A stretch of 64,000 nucleotides of DNA from Bradyrhizobium sp. CCGUVB4N (GTDB taxonomy: Bacteria; Pseudomonadota; Alphaproteobacteria; Rhizobiales; Xanthobacteraceae): assembly GCF_024199945.1 (NCBI RefSeq), contig NZ_JANADP010000001.1, positions 372,001-436,000 of the forward strand, written 5' to 3'. The notes beneath the pieces are model-generated. The model was not told the DNA's origin. It searched no databases and worked only from the letters and a program-made list of their open reading frames with translations. Positions 1 to 8,221 of this stretch are shown one piece after another. The position numbers and the translations under genes were made by a program. Position 1 is the stretch's first letter. Every line of letters starts with the position of its first letter.

Positions 1-788
1 CAAAGCGCGCCGCGCAATTGCGCATTGGCGGCACCCAGCAGCCAGTCCGCCGAGCCGCCGGCGTCACAGGAGCGCCGCTTCAGCTCCGCATGGGCGAACA
101 ATTCCGCGAGCTTCGGCTCGTTGCCGGAGGTGAGCAGCGTCAGCCGGTTCAGGGTGCAGGCGATCGCCGCGCGGCGGGCCGGCATCGTGTCGCCCTGGCA
201 GGAGAAGCCGGAGATCTGCAAGCCCGGCTCCTCGTTGCGCTTGAGGTAGCCGAGGCAGGCCGGCGTCCCGTCCGCTGTGCCGGTCGGCCGGAACAGGGCG
301 ACGGGGCCGAATTTGGTGTCGATCAGGCCGGCCTGCTCGAGCGCGGTGGCCGCACCCAGTCCCATCTGGACGGCGAGGCCCGCGGCCGCCGGCCGCGTCA
401 CGTCGAATTCGCTGCCTTCCCGGTAGATCTCGAGCTCGGCCACAGGCTTGTCGGCCTCGCCGGTCCAGCGCATCACGTCGCGCCGGCCGCCCTCGGGATG
501 CCTGAAAATGGTGTAAGAGGCTGTTTTCTCTGATGAATCGAGCCGGCTGAGAGCAAAGGCCGGGTGCGAGCGGGAGGCCTCGGCCCAGCCTGGCTTCTCC
601 GCGGGCTCGTCGTCGCGCAGGTCAGGCAGCTGACCGAGCCCGGCAAGCGCGAGGATGGCAAACAGCGCCAGCGCCCCCACATAGGCGAACAGGCGTGCCA
701 GCGTGCCGACGACCTCGTCGGCGAAATTGGCAAGCGCCAGATGGATCTGGGTGGGCGTTGCGGCCGTGCTGGCCTCAGGCGATTGCAT
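1..788 (-). CDS. Membrane-anchored hypothetical protein, C-terminus cut by window edge
   Basis: An open frame runs leftward from an ATG at 788 to the window start without a stop, giving at least 262 residues. The N-terminus begins MQSPEAS, followed by a single hydrophobic segment at about residues 33-52 (AYVGALALFAILALAGLG) and then a long soluble region. This looks like an N-in membrane anchor with a periplasmic domain. Later residues include several Cys (for example GFSCQGD, CDAGGS), possibly disulfides. It is divergent from asd, with 116 bp between the two starts, which must hold both promoters. I do not recognise the family. The frame is supported by uniform codon use; function is unknown. 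Confidence 0.75.
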   Translation of the reverse strand, partial: MQSPEASTAATPTQIHLALANFADEVVGTLARLFAYVGALALFAILALAGLGQLPDLRDDEPAEKPGWAEASRSHPAFALSRLDSSEKTASYTIFRHPEGGRRDVMRWTGEADKPVAELEIYREGSEFDVTRPAAAGLAVQMGLGAATALEQAGLIDTKFGPVALFRPTGTADGTPACLGYLKRNEEPGLQISGFSCQGDTMPARRAAIACTLNRLTLLTSGNEPKLAELFAHAELKRRSCDAGGSADWLLGAANAQLRGAL

Positions 789-904
789 CCACGGCCTTCA
801 GGCATGGTCCAACGTTGTCTTGAGGCCGGTTCTCGCATAGAAGCGCTGCTCTTCCTGTTTAAGCGTCAGCTTCAGGAACGGGCTTTTTCATCGGAGAGTG
901 AACG

Positions 905-1939
905 ATGGGTTACAAAGTCGCAGTCGTCGGCGCGACCGGCAATGTCGGACGGGAAATGCTCAACATTCTGGATGAGCGCAAATTCCCCGCGGACGAGGTC
1001 GTGGCCCTGGCGTCACGCCGCAGCGTCGGTGTCGAGGTCTCCTATGGCGACCGCACCCTGAAGTGCAAGGCGCTCGAGCATTACGATTTCTCCGACGTCG
1101 ACATCTGCCTGATGTCAGCGGGCGGCGAGGTGTCGAAGGAATGGTCGCCGAAGATCGGCGCCGCCGGCGCGGTCGTGATCGACAATTCCTCCGCCTGGCG
1201 CATGGATCCGGACGTGCCTTTGATCGTGCCGGAAGTGAATGCGGATGCGACCGCCGGCTTCAAGACGAAGAACATCATCGCCAACCCGAACTGCTCGACC
1301 GCGCAGCTCGTGGTCGCGCTGAAGCCGCTGCACGACAAGGCCACCATCAAGCGCGTCGTGGTGTCGACCTATCAATCGGTGTCGGGCGCCGGCAAGGACG
1401 GCATGGACGAGTTGTTCGCGCAGACCAAGTCCGTCTACACCAACCAGGAACTGGTCAGTAAGAAATTCCCCAAGCGCATCGCCTTCAACGTCATCCCCCA
1501 CATCGACGTCTTCATGGAGGACGGCTACACCAAGGAAGAGTGGAAGATGATGGCGGAGACCAAGAAGATTCTTGATCCCAAGATCAAGCTCTCCGCGACC
1601 TGCGTGCGCGTGCCGGTGTTCGTCGGCCACTCCGAGGCCGTCAACATCGAGTTCGAGAATCCGATCAGCGCGGACGAAGCGCGCAGCATCCTGCGCACGG
1701 CGCCGGGCTGTCTCGTCATCGACAAGCAGGAACCGGGCGGCTACGCCACGCCGTACGAAGCGGCCGGCGAGGACGCGACCTACATCAGCCGCATCCGCGA
1801 GGACGCCACGGTGGAGAACGGTCTCGTGCTCTGGTGCGTGTCCGACAATCTGCGCAAGGGTGCCGCGCTCAACGCGATCCAGATCGCGGAAGTCCTGATC
1901 AACCGCAAGCTGATCAGCGCGAAGAAGAAGGCGGCGTAA
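905..1939 (+). CDS. asd: Aspartate-semialdehyde dehydrogenase
   Basis: The 344-residue product reduces beta-aspartyl phosphate to aspartate semialdehyde with NADPH, the branch-point step to lysine/diaminopimelate, threonine and methionine, in the cytoplasm. The N-terminus carries the Rossmann motif GATGNVG (residues 9-15), and the catalytic cysteine is C130 in NPNCSTAQ, the expected context for the family. Length is normal. The start is set by a GGAGAG box a few bases upstream of ATG 905. It is transcribed alone. A palindromic repeat follows 15 bp after its stop. dapF, another diaminopimelate-pathway gene, lies at 26.9 kb. Confidence 0.97.
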   Translation: MGYKVAVVGATGNVGREMLNILDERKFPADEVVALASRRSVGVEVSYGDRTLKCKALEHYDFSDVDICLMSAGGEVSKEWSPKIGAAGAVVIDNSSAWRMDPDVPLIVPEVNADATAGFKTKNIIANPNCSTAQLVVALKPLHDKATIKRVVVSTYQSVSGAGKDGMDELFAQTKSVYTNQELVSKKFPKRIAFNVIPHIDVFMEDGYTKEEWKMMAETKKILDPKIKLSATCVRVPVFVGHSEAVNIEFENPISADEARSILRTAPGCLVIDKQEPGGYATPYEAAGEDATYISRIREDATVENGLVLWCVSDNLRKGAALNAIQIAEVLINRKLISAKKKAA

Positions 1940-1954
1940 CCCCGCCACAGGTCT

Positions 1955-2045
1955 CGTAGGGTGGGCAAAGCGAAGCGTGCCCACCACCTGCGCATAATCG
2001 GAAAAGATGGTGGGCACGGCGCGTTGCGCCTTTGCCCACCCTACG
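1955..2045. repeat. Dispersed palindromic repeat, family A copy 1
   Basis: A 91-bp inverted repeat begins CGTAGGGTGGGCAAAGCG and ends with the complement, CTTTGCCCACCCTACG. It can fold into one long hairpin. A second copy with the same arms and a different centre lies at 41053-41142. It sits between the convergent asd and carbonic anhydrase genes, so it may also act as a bidirectional terminator (inference). It is too short to encode anything. Confidence 0.85.
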
Positions 2046-2069
2046 AATTCAAACCGCGCCGACGCAGCT

Positions 2070-2714
2070 CTACACCACGCTCCGCGCGCTCCTGAATTCC
2101 TTGCTCGCCTGGTCCAGCACGAACAGCGTTCCCTCCGCGACGCCGAAATAGGCGCCGTGCAGCTGCATCTGGCCGCTCTCGACGGCCTTGCGCACGAACG
2201 GGAACGTCATCAGGTTCTCCAGGCTGCGGAACACCGCGGCCTTCTCGATGCGCTCGACGAATTGCGCCATGCTCTCGCGCTCGCGCTGCTCGACCACCTC
2301 GCCCGGCTTGATGAACATCTGCATCCATTTGCCGATGAAGTCGCCGGGCGTCAGCGGCTCGATCTTGTCGACGAAGGCGCGGATGCCGCCGCATTGGGCG
2401 TGGCCGAGGATGACGATGTGCTTCACCTTCAGCACCGTCACGGCATATTCGAGCGCGGCCGAAACGCCGTGCGCGTTGCCGTCGGGCTGATACACCGGCA
2501 CCAGATTGGCGATGTTGCGGACGACGAACAATTCGCCCGGGCCGACGTCGAAAATGGTCTCCGGCGCGACGCGGCTGTCGCAGCAGCCGATCACCATCAC
2601 TTCCGGGAACTGTCCCTTCACCGACAGCTCGCGATAGCGGTTCTGCTCGGCCGGCAGCCGCTGAGTGGCGAAGGCGTTGTAGCCTTCCAGCAAATGCTTC
2701 GGGAATGTGATCAT
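2070..2714 (-). CDS. Beta-class carbonic anhydrase
   Basis: The 214-residue protein interconverts CO2 and bicarbonate with a zinc ion. It has the beta-class signature: zinc ligand C44 followed by the D46/R48 dyad in CCDSR, then H105 and C108 in HAQCGG. Length fits bacterial cytoplasmic enzymes and no signal peptide is present. It is convergent with asd across a palindromic repeat and divergent from the CoA-ester lyase at 2825 (110 bp gap). It could supply bicarbonate for carboxylases, but nothing in the context ties it to one. Confidence 0.95.
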   Translation of the reverse strand: MITFPKHLLEGYNAFATQRLPAEQNRYRELSVKGQFPEVMVIGCCDSRVAPETIFDVGPGELFVVRNIANLVPVYQPDGNAHGVSAALEYAVTVLKVKHIVILGHAQCGGIRAFVDKIEPLTPGDFIGKWMQMFIKPGEVVEQRERESMAQFVERIEKAAVFRSLENLMTFPFVRKAVESGQMQLHGAYFGVAEGTLFVLDQASKEFRSARSVV

Positions 2715-2824
2715 GGCCTATGCCTAATCATATACCGGTAGCGCGAACAAGCCTTTCGAATAGGCAGGCCAGATGCTATCGGCTTCGGCCATAATAGAGA
2801 CGACGACACCGGAAGGAACGTAGC

Positions 2825-3706
2825 ATGACCCGCCCGCGCCGCAGCCACCTGTTCATGCCCGGCTCCAATCCCCGCGCCCTTGAAAAGGCACGAAATCTCG
2901 CCGCCGACGGCCTCATCCTGGATCTGGAAGATTCCGTCGCTCCGGACGCCAAGGCGGTGGCGCGCGACGGCATCGCCGCCGCGATCGCCGCAAAAGGCTT
3001 CGGCAAGCGCGAGATCCTGATCCGGACCAACGGCCTCGACACGCAATGGTGGGCCGATGACGTCGCGATGGCGGCCAAGGCGTCGCCGGACGGCATCCTG
3101 GTTCCGAAAGTTTCAAGCATCGAGGATCTCCAGACCATCGGCCACCATCTCGCCGAACTCGGCGCGGCGCCGACCGTCAAGGTCTGGGCCATGATCGAGA
3201 CCGCACGTGCGGTGCTGCATGCCGAGGAGCTGGCCGTGGCCGGCCGCGATCCGAAGACGCGCCTCTCCGGTTTCGTGTTCGGCCCGAACGACATCTCGCG
3301 CGAGACGCGCATCAAGATGATGCCGGGCCGCGCCGCGATGCTTCCGATGATCACCCACTGCATCCTGGCGACGCGCGCCGCCGGCCTCGAGATCCTCGAC
3401 GGCCCCTATAGCGACATCAACAATCCCGACGGCTTTGCCACCGAATGCGCGCAAGGCCGTGATCTCGGCTTCGACGGCAAGACGCTGATTCATCCGTCGC
3501 AGATCGAGGCCTGCAACGCGATCTTCACCCCGCCGGACGAGGAGATCGCGCGCGCCCGAAAAATCATCGCGGCGTTCGAGCTGCCGGAAAACGTGTCGCG
3601 CGGTGCGATCCGGCTCGACGGCGCAATGGTCGAGCGCCTGCACGCCGACATGGCGCGACGCACGATCGAGATCGCGGATGCGATCGCGGCGATGGGGAAG
3701 GGCTAG
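2825..3706 (+). CDS. HpcH/HpaI aldolase-citrate lyase family protein (CoA-ester lyase)
   Basis: The 293-residue product is a TIM-barrel lyase of the CitE/malyl-CoA lyase family. Diagnostic stretches are RSHLFMPGSNPRALEKA at the N-terminus, LILDLEDSV (acidic metal ligand region), the arginine in ILIRTNG, WAMIETARAV, and the C-terminal GFDGKTLIHPSQIE. Such enzymes cleave or form bonds in (S)-citramalyl-, malyl- or methylmalyl-CoA; a stand-alone copy without citrate lyase alpha/gamma subunits is unlikely to be true citrate lyase. The substrate cannot be read from the sequence. Its last 28 bases, including the stop, belong to a 30-bp direct repeat that recurs at 4640. Confidence 0.88.
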   Translation: MTRPRRSHLFMPGSNPRALEKARNLAADGLILDLEDSVAPDAKAVARDGIAAAIAAKGFGKREILIRTNGLDTQWWADDVAMAAKASPDGILVPKVSSIEDLQTIGHHLAELGAAPTVKVWAMIETARAVLHAEELAVAGRDPKTRLSGFVFGPNDISRETRIKMMPGRAAMLPMITHCILATRAAGLEILDGPYSDINNPDGFATECAQGRDLGFDGKTLIHPSQIEACNAIFTPPDEEIARARKIIAAFELPENVSRGAIRLDGAMVERLHADMARRTIEIADAIAAMGKG

Positions 3707-3708
3707 GG
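3679..3708. repeat. 30-bp direct repeat, left copy (3' end of CoA-ester lyase gene)
   Basis: These 30 bases, ending GGGAAGGGCTAGGG, occur again without mismatch at 4640-4669. The left copy holds the last codons and TAG of the CoA-ester lyase gene. The intervening 931 bp therefore look inserted, with a duplicated target or attachment sequence. Confidence 0.9.
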
Positions 3709-3796
3709 CGCGCGCCCAGCCATCCGATCGACATCGTCACGGCGATGCGCGATCGCGCTGCTCTTCGCTGATAGCTGGCGGCGCGGCGGTCGTGGA

Positions 3797-3834
3797 TTTC
3801 CGGGCTCCCGCGCTCCGCGCGGGCCCCGGAATGA
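3797..3834. repeat. Short palindrome rich in GC
   Basis: The stretch TCCGGGCTCCCGCGCTCC followed by its near complement ending CCCCGGAATGACGG forms a GC-rich hairpin. It resembles the CCGGAATGACGG-type ends of dispersed Bradyrhizobium repeats, and a related half-site (CCGGGAATGACAGG) is seen near 49070. It lies inside the inserted segment, downstream of the DUF1269 gene, and could act as its terminator. Confidence 0.45.
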
Positions 3835-3852
3835 CGGATTGCATCAGCCTTG

Positions 3853-4353
3853 CTAGGCCGCTTTGGACTGACTGGCGGCTGCGAGGGTATCGCGCAGGTG
3901 TTGTTCCTTCTTTTCATCGAGCGAGGTCTTGAGAACCGTCCCTCCCGCATCCTTGATCTCGTTGAGAACCTTGTCTGCGGTCATGCTCTTGATGAGCAGG
4001 AACAGAACGGCGTCGCCCGATTTCACCTTCGCGGCGAGCTCCTTCATGAAGTTATCTTTGATGCCGAAATCGGTCAGCGCGCCACCCAATGCGCCTGCGC
4101 CGGCACCGAGGGCCACGCCGATAAGAGGATTCAGGAACACCAATCCAAACAGCAATCCCCAGAAGCTGCCGCTTGCGGCGCCCATCATCGCAGTGTTCAC
4201 GAGCTGATTGAGCTTGACGGAATCCTCCGTCTTGACTGCGATCACGGCATCCTGGATCGCGATCAGATATTCCTTCTGGAGCTTGAGTATCTTCTGCCGA
4301 ACTTCTTCTGCCTTGGCTTCGGATGGGTATACGATCGCAACAAGGTCTGACAT
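3853..4353 (-). CDS. DUF1269-like glycine-zipper membrane protein
   Basis: The protein is 166 residues when started at the ATG at 4353, which has a good AGGAGTG box. The N-terminal part (MSDLVAIVYPSEAKAEEVRQ) is a small alpha/beta domain. The centre has a hydrophobic, glycine-rich hairpin (WGLLFGLVFLNPLIGVALGAGAGALGG, split at NP), and the C-terminal part is again soluble (AVLFLLIKSMTADKVLNEIKDAGG). This matches DUF1269 proteins, thought to be membrane-associated stress proteins; the molecular role is unknown. It is the only gene in the 931-bp segment bounded by the 30-bp direct repeats, which suggests acquisition. Confidence 0.8.
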   Translation of the reverse strand: MSDLVAIVYPSEAKAEEVRQKILKLQKEYLIAIQDAVIAVKTEDSVKLNQLVNTAMMGAASGSFWGLLFGLVFLNPLIGVALGAGAGALGGALTDFGIKDNFMKELAAKVKSGDAVLFLLIKSMTADKVLNEIKDAGGTVLKTSLDEKKEQHLRDTLAAASQSKAA

Positions 4354-4639
4354 TGAACACTCCTGTTCTGATTTGAAGTGCTGCCCCTGATCCGCTTGAT
4401 ATGCGCGGCCAACGTTTAACACAGACCGAAACGTCTCTCGTCAGCTAATAGGTTCCGCACGTTCACAACTCGGAGATGTTCCGAGGCGGTGCCATTGAGT
4501 AAGCGGGATTGTCTTACGTGCCGTCGAACAAGCGCCACAGGCTCGTACGTCCGCGCCTTTGTATGGAGGCGTGGCGGATCTTAATCAAATCGTCGGCTTC
4601 GCGGTGGGAAGCGCAATCGTGACGGATATTTTTCAGCCT
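4354..4639. other. Non-coding stretch in the inserted segment
   Basis: These 286 bases hold the upstream region of the DUF1269 gene and no convincing ORF. Base composition is visibly less GC-rich than neighbouring genes (about 57% in one 60-base sample). No terminal inverted repeats, integrase or transposase remnant were recognised here. Confidence 0.5.
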
Positions 4640-4669
4640 TGCGATCGCGGCGATGGGGAAGGGCTAGGG
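4640..4669. repeat. 30-bp direct repeat, right copy (3' end of LssY-domain gene)
   Basis: Perfect duplicate of 3679-3708. The minus-strand LssY-domain gene ends inside it: its stop is the reverse reading of the same CTAG tetranucleotide that supplies the lyase stop in the left copy. If one copy and the insert are removed, the two genes would have converged tail to tail on a shared CTAG. Confidence 0.9.
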
Positions 4670-5485
4670 TTCGATTTTGGCCTGGCCGGCGATGCCGTGC
4701 CACACGGCGTCCTTCAGGGCGATGAGCGAAGGCGGTGGGATGGTCGGCGGATCGGCAGGTCCATTTGCCGCGCCCGGCACCAGCACGGCAACATGGATCT
4801 CGCCGTCGGTGTAGTAGGGGTCGCCACCGCCATTTCGGCCGAACAGCGTCGGGCCTATGCCCGAGATCTGAAAGAAATTGCTGACGACGTTGGCCTTGCG
4901 CAAATCGGTCATCAGGAGATCTCGCTCGGCATCGATGTCGGGATCGATATGATGAGTGACCTGTCCGGTGTCGTGGCTTAGTCCGACACCCCGGTCGAAG
5001 GTCGCCGAGCCCAGCCAGACCGGTCGACCGTCGTCACCCTTGTCGAGGGCCTTCCAGAACCGAACGTGATGCCGTCGGTCCGCGCTGCGTCCGACGGGTT
5101 TCTCGAAAGCGTATTGCTCCTTTTTTCCCAGATAGTAGAGCGGGCTGACGGGAGCGTTGTGATAGGGGCGATCCAGCACCACGCTCCCGACGATCTCGAC
5201 ACTCGAACGCAGGGTCACGGCATCGGCCGCAAACCATCCGGCCACATTCATGGCGCGGACGAGGTCTTCGTCGTTGCCGACGATACCGACGTTCAGGGGA
5301 TCGGCAGGGATATCGTCCGACGTCCTGGTGACCATCGGCAACGAAGCAAGTCCGGCTTCGTGCTCGTGGTGAATCCACAGCAGGGGCACGAGGAAATACG
5401 CCAGCGCCAGATAGACGAACAGCACAATTGCCAAACGGAAAAGCCACCGTCGCTTCTTCGTCCCGTTCTCGGCTGGGTTGGTCAT
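4664..5485 (-). CDS. LssY C-terminal domain protein, membrane anchored
   Basis: The 273-residue product has a basic N-terminus and a strong hydrophobic segment at about residues 14-37 (LFRLAIVLFVYLALAYFLVPLLW), so the rest is probably periplasmic. The region from about 58 onward, with DPLNVGIVGNDEDLVRAM, AAGWFAAD-type spacing, RHHVRFWKA and the acidic IDAERDLLMTDL, matches the LssY_C domain often found alone or fused to PAP2 phosphatases. No catalytic phosphatase motif is present here. Function is not established. The ribosome site is weak. The gene stop overlaps the right 30-bp repeat. Confidence 0.78.
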   Translation of the reverse strand: MTNPAENGTKKRRWLFRLAIVLFVYLALAYFLVPLLWIHHEHEAGLASLPMVTRTSDDIPADPLNVGIVGNDEDLVRAMNVAGWFAADAVTLRSSVEIVGSVVLDRPYHNAPVSPLYYLGKKEQYAFEKPVGRSADRRHHVRFWKALDKGDDGRPVWLGSATFDRGVGLSHDTGQVTHHIDPDIDAERDLLMTDLRKANVVSNFFQISGIGPTLFGRNGGGDPYYTDGEIHVAVLVPGAANGPADPPTIPPPSLIALKDAVWHGIAGQAKIEP

Positions 5486-5573
5486 GCGGCTTCGTTCGCA
5501 CCAGGATGCCCGACACCATACCCCTCCAGCCCGCGACTACAATGCCATTCAGGATATCTGCACCAGCCCCTCG

Positions 5574-5633
5574 GTGAGGCACGATATCGGCGCGTTTGAA
5601 CGATTCCAGATTGGCGTCCGGCGGCTGCGACAA
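5574..5633 (-). pseudogene. Possible remnant of a DUF6455 C-terminus
   Basis: Read on the minus strand this 20-codon stretch gives ANLESFKRADIVPH, close to STLESLDRADIAPH, the last residues of the DUF6455 protein at 8222-8641. The DNA is similar too. It is preceded in frame by TAA and runs on past the position where the intact gene stops, so it cannot be a working copy. The match is short and chance cannot be excluded. Confidence 0.35.
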
Positions 5634-5914
5634 TTACTCACATCCGTCTCACGACAGCTCGTCCATGCAGGCTTCGTTTCGACGTTGCGCGGAAGCGTGT
5701 CATGCGAACGCGCGCAGAAATTTCAAGTGTCGCGCCTGTCCCCGCGTGGAATCAAAACATCAATAGATGACGTTCTCTCGTGCGCGACGCGCCGGATCGC
5801 TCTCAAAATATTAGATGCCTTCTATTAGGCGACGCGCGTCTCGCTGTTTATTGCACATCGTGTCTCGTCGGCGCGATGAGGCGGGGCATCAATAAGAAAA
5901 GTCTCCGGGGTGTT
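5634..5914. promoter_or_regulatory. Upstream region of the TonB receptor; weak candidate iron operator
   Basis: No gene is visible in these bases. An imperfect AT-rich dyad, ATTAGATGCCTTCTATTA (5810-5827), lies 88 bp before the receptor start and loosely recalls the TTTAGAA-n3-TTCTAAA iron control element bound by Irr in Bradyrhizobium. The match is incomplete, so it is a candidate only. Confidence 0.25.
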
Positions 5915-8194
5915 ATGATTTACGACTTGAAGTGCACGCGCACGATTGGATTCGTGTGCGTATCGATGCTGCTGACCACGACCGCATCGTTCGCCCAGCA
6001 ATCGGACCGTCCATCGTCGGCTGGAACTGCGCAGCCACTTCCTCCCGTGACCGTGTCCGCGCCCGAGCACCGCGCTGCGCCCGCCCGGAGGCAGCATGCG
6101 TCTAGTCCGGCGCGATCGAGACGTCAGGCCGGTCGCGGCGAAAGCGCGCCGGCGGCCGCAGCGCCGGCGACAGTCGGTGCGCAGCGTGCCGCATTGCCGG
6201 TGCCCTATGTCGGCGGACAAATCGCGCGCGGCGGCCGGCTCGGTCTGCTCGGCAACAAGGACTATATGGAAACGCCGTACAGCCTCACCAGCTATACGGA
6301 GAAGACCATCCGTGACCAGCAGGCGACCAGCGTCGCGGAAGTTCTCACCAATTCCGATCCGTCGGTGCGCGCTGCCATCGGCAGCAGCAATCGCTATGAC
6401 GCGCTGACCATTCGCGGCTTCCGCGTCGAAAACAGCGAGATCGCGTTGAACGGGCTGTACGGTCTCGTGCCGGCCTATCGCATCAACCCGGCGCCGATCG
6501 AACGCATTGAACTGCTCAAGGGCCCGGCGGCGTTCCTCAGCGGCATGGCCCCGCAGGGAAGCATCGGCGGCAGCGTCAATGTGGTGACCAAACGTGCCGA
6601 CGAGGATCTGACGCGCCTGACCGTCGGCTACATCTCGAACGCCCGCTTCGGCACGGAGGTCGACGTGGCGCGCCGCTACGGCGATCAGAAGGAATGGGGC
6701 GTCCGGTTCAATGGCGGGATCGATGGTGGAAACACCACGATCGATCGCCAGTCGGTGCGTGATGGTGTCGGCTCGCTCGGCGTCGATTACCGGGGCGAGC
6801 GATTCCGATGGTCTGCCGACGTCATCTATCAAGATGACTGGATGAAGGCTGCGGCGCGTGGCTATACCCCGGTCAAGGGCATCGCCGTGCCCAATGCGCC
6901 AGATCCGCGCATCAATCTCGCCCAGCCATTTGATTATGCCCGCGCAAAGAGCCTGACGGGCCTGACGCGCGCCGAATATGATCTGTCGAACAACGTGACC
7001 GTGTTTGGCGCCATCGGCGGCAATCAGTTCGGCTACGACAAGCGGGAGGCGCCGGGCGCGACGCTCCTCACGGCGTCGGGTGACGCACTTTCAACGTCGC
7101 GCTTCCAGACCGGCAAGTCCGAGGGCGTGTCCGGCGAAGCCGGTGTGCGGGCCCGTTTCGACACCGGTCCGGTCAGTCACGAGGTGGTCGTCAGCGGCAG
7201 CGCTTTGAACCGTACCGATTGGCTCGGCCAGACCAACTATGGAAACTACCTGACGAACATCTACGCGCCGACGATCCTGGCGAGCCCAGGCACGCCGGTC
7301 TCTTCATTCCCGGAAGGCAAGTCGGCTTTTCTCGGACTTCGCAGCGTTGGTGTCGCCGACACCCTCTCGATGATGAACGGGATGCTCCAGGTGATCGTCG
7401 GGGCCCGGCAGCAGCAGGTCATCGCGAACAACTACGACAGCGTCAGCGGGCTGGAAACGACCCACTACGATCAGAGCGCCACATCGCCCTCCGTGGCACT
7501 GCTGGTACGGCCGATCAAGGAAGTCTCGTTTTATGCGAGCTACATCGAAGGTCTCACGCCCGGGCCGACGCCTCCGTCCGGTGCGGCCAACACCAACCAG
7601 GTGTTCGCTCCGTTCAAGACGAAGCAGTACGAGGTCGGGACCAAGCTCGATCTCGGGCGATTCGGCGCGAGCCTGGCGGCGTTCCAGATCAGCCTGCCCA
7701 GCGGCGTCACCGATCCCGTCACAAAAATCTACAGCCTCGACGGCGAACAGCGAAATCGCGGCATCGAGCTCAATACCTTCGGCGAGGTCGGCCCCGGCAT
7801 TCGGGTTCTGGGCGGCGTAACCTATCTCGACGCGCGCCTCACCAAGACCGATGGCCATCTCTATGACGGGAATCATGCGATCGGTGCGCCCGGCTGGCAG
7901 AGCAATCTCGGCATCGAGTGGGACGCGCCCTTCCTGCCCGGACTGACAACGACGGCGCGCGCCATCTACACCAGCCGGGCCTATGTCAGCTCGGACAACA
8001 TCCAGAGCGTGCCGGCCTGGATGACCTTCGACATCGGTGCGCGTTATGCGACCAGCCTGGCCGGGCGGCCCACCACGTTCCGCGCGTCCGTCACCAACCT
8101 GTTCGACAACCGCTACTGGATCGGCAACCCGACCGGCTACGTGATCAGCGGCATGCCGCGGACGCTGTGGTTGTCGATGTCGGTCGACTTCTGA
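5915..8194 (+). CDS. TonB-dependent siderophore receptor
   Basis: The 759-residue outer-membrane receptor would import a ferric siderophore using TonB energy. A signal peptide (MIYDLKCTRTIGFVCVSMLL...ASFA/QQ) is followed by an Ala/Pro/Arg-rich linker to about residue 95. The plug domain then has SVAEVLTNSDPSVR, the typical LTIRGF motif, IERIELLKGPAAFLSG and GSIGGSVNVVTKR. The remainder is a beta-barrel with alternating aromatic strands, ending WLSMSVDF with the terminal Phe expected of outer-membrane proteins. ATG 5915 was chosen because it starts the signal peptide; an in-frame ATG at 5876 is possible. No TonB, ExbBD or permease is adjacent, so it is an orphan. Substrate unknown. Confidence 0.93.
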   Translation: MIYDLKCTRTIGFVCVSMLLTTTASFAQQSDRPSSAGTAQPLPPVTVSAPEHRAAPARRQHASSPARSRRQAGRGESAPAAAAPATVGAQRAALPVPYVGGQIARGGRLGLLGNKDYMETPYSLTSYTEKTIRDQQATSVAEVLTNSDPSVRAAIGSSNRYDALTIRGFRVENSEIALNGLYGLVPAYRINPAPIERIELLKGPAAFLSGMAPQGSIGGSVNVVTKRADEDLTRLTVGYISNARFGTEVDVARRYGDQKEWGVRFNGGIDGGNTTIDRQSVRDGVGSLGVDYRGERFRWSADVIYQDDWMKAAARGYTPVKGIAVPNAPDPRINLAQPFDYARAKSLTGLTRAEYDLSNNVTVFGAIGGNQFGYDKREAPGATLLTASGDALSTSRFQTGKSEGVSGEAGVRARFDTGPVSHEVVVSGSALNRTDWLGQTNYGNYLTNIYAPTILASPGTPVSSFPEGKSAFLGLRSVGVADTLSMMNGMLQVIVGARQQQVIANNYDSVSGLETTHYDQSATSPSVALLVRPIKEVSFYASYIEGLTPGPTPPSGAANTNQVFAPFKTKQYEVGTKLDLGRFGASLAAFQISLPSGVTDPVTKIYSLDGEQRNRGIELNTFGEVGPGIRVLGGVTYLDARLTKTDGHLYDGNHAIGAPGWQSNLGIEWDAPFLPGLTTTARAIYTSRAYVSSDNIQSVPAWMTFDIGARYATSLAGRPTTFRASVTNLFDNRYWIGNPTGYVISGMPRTLWLSMSVDF

Positions 8195-8221
8195 CGCGAA
8201 ATGAGCGCCCGTCGCGTCGCC

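Noticed and set aside
4559-4981. Plus-strand ORF crossing the right 30-bp repeat
   Set aside because: It runs antisense through the LssY gene, and lacks a ribosome site and any domain.
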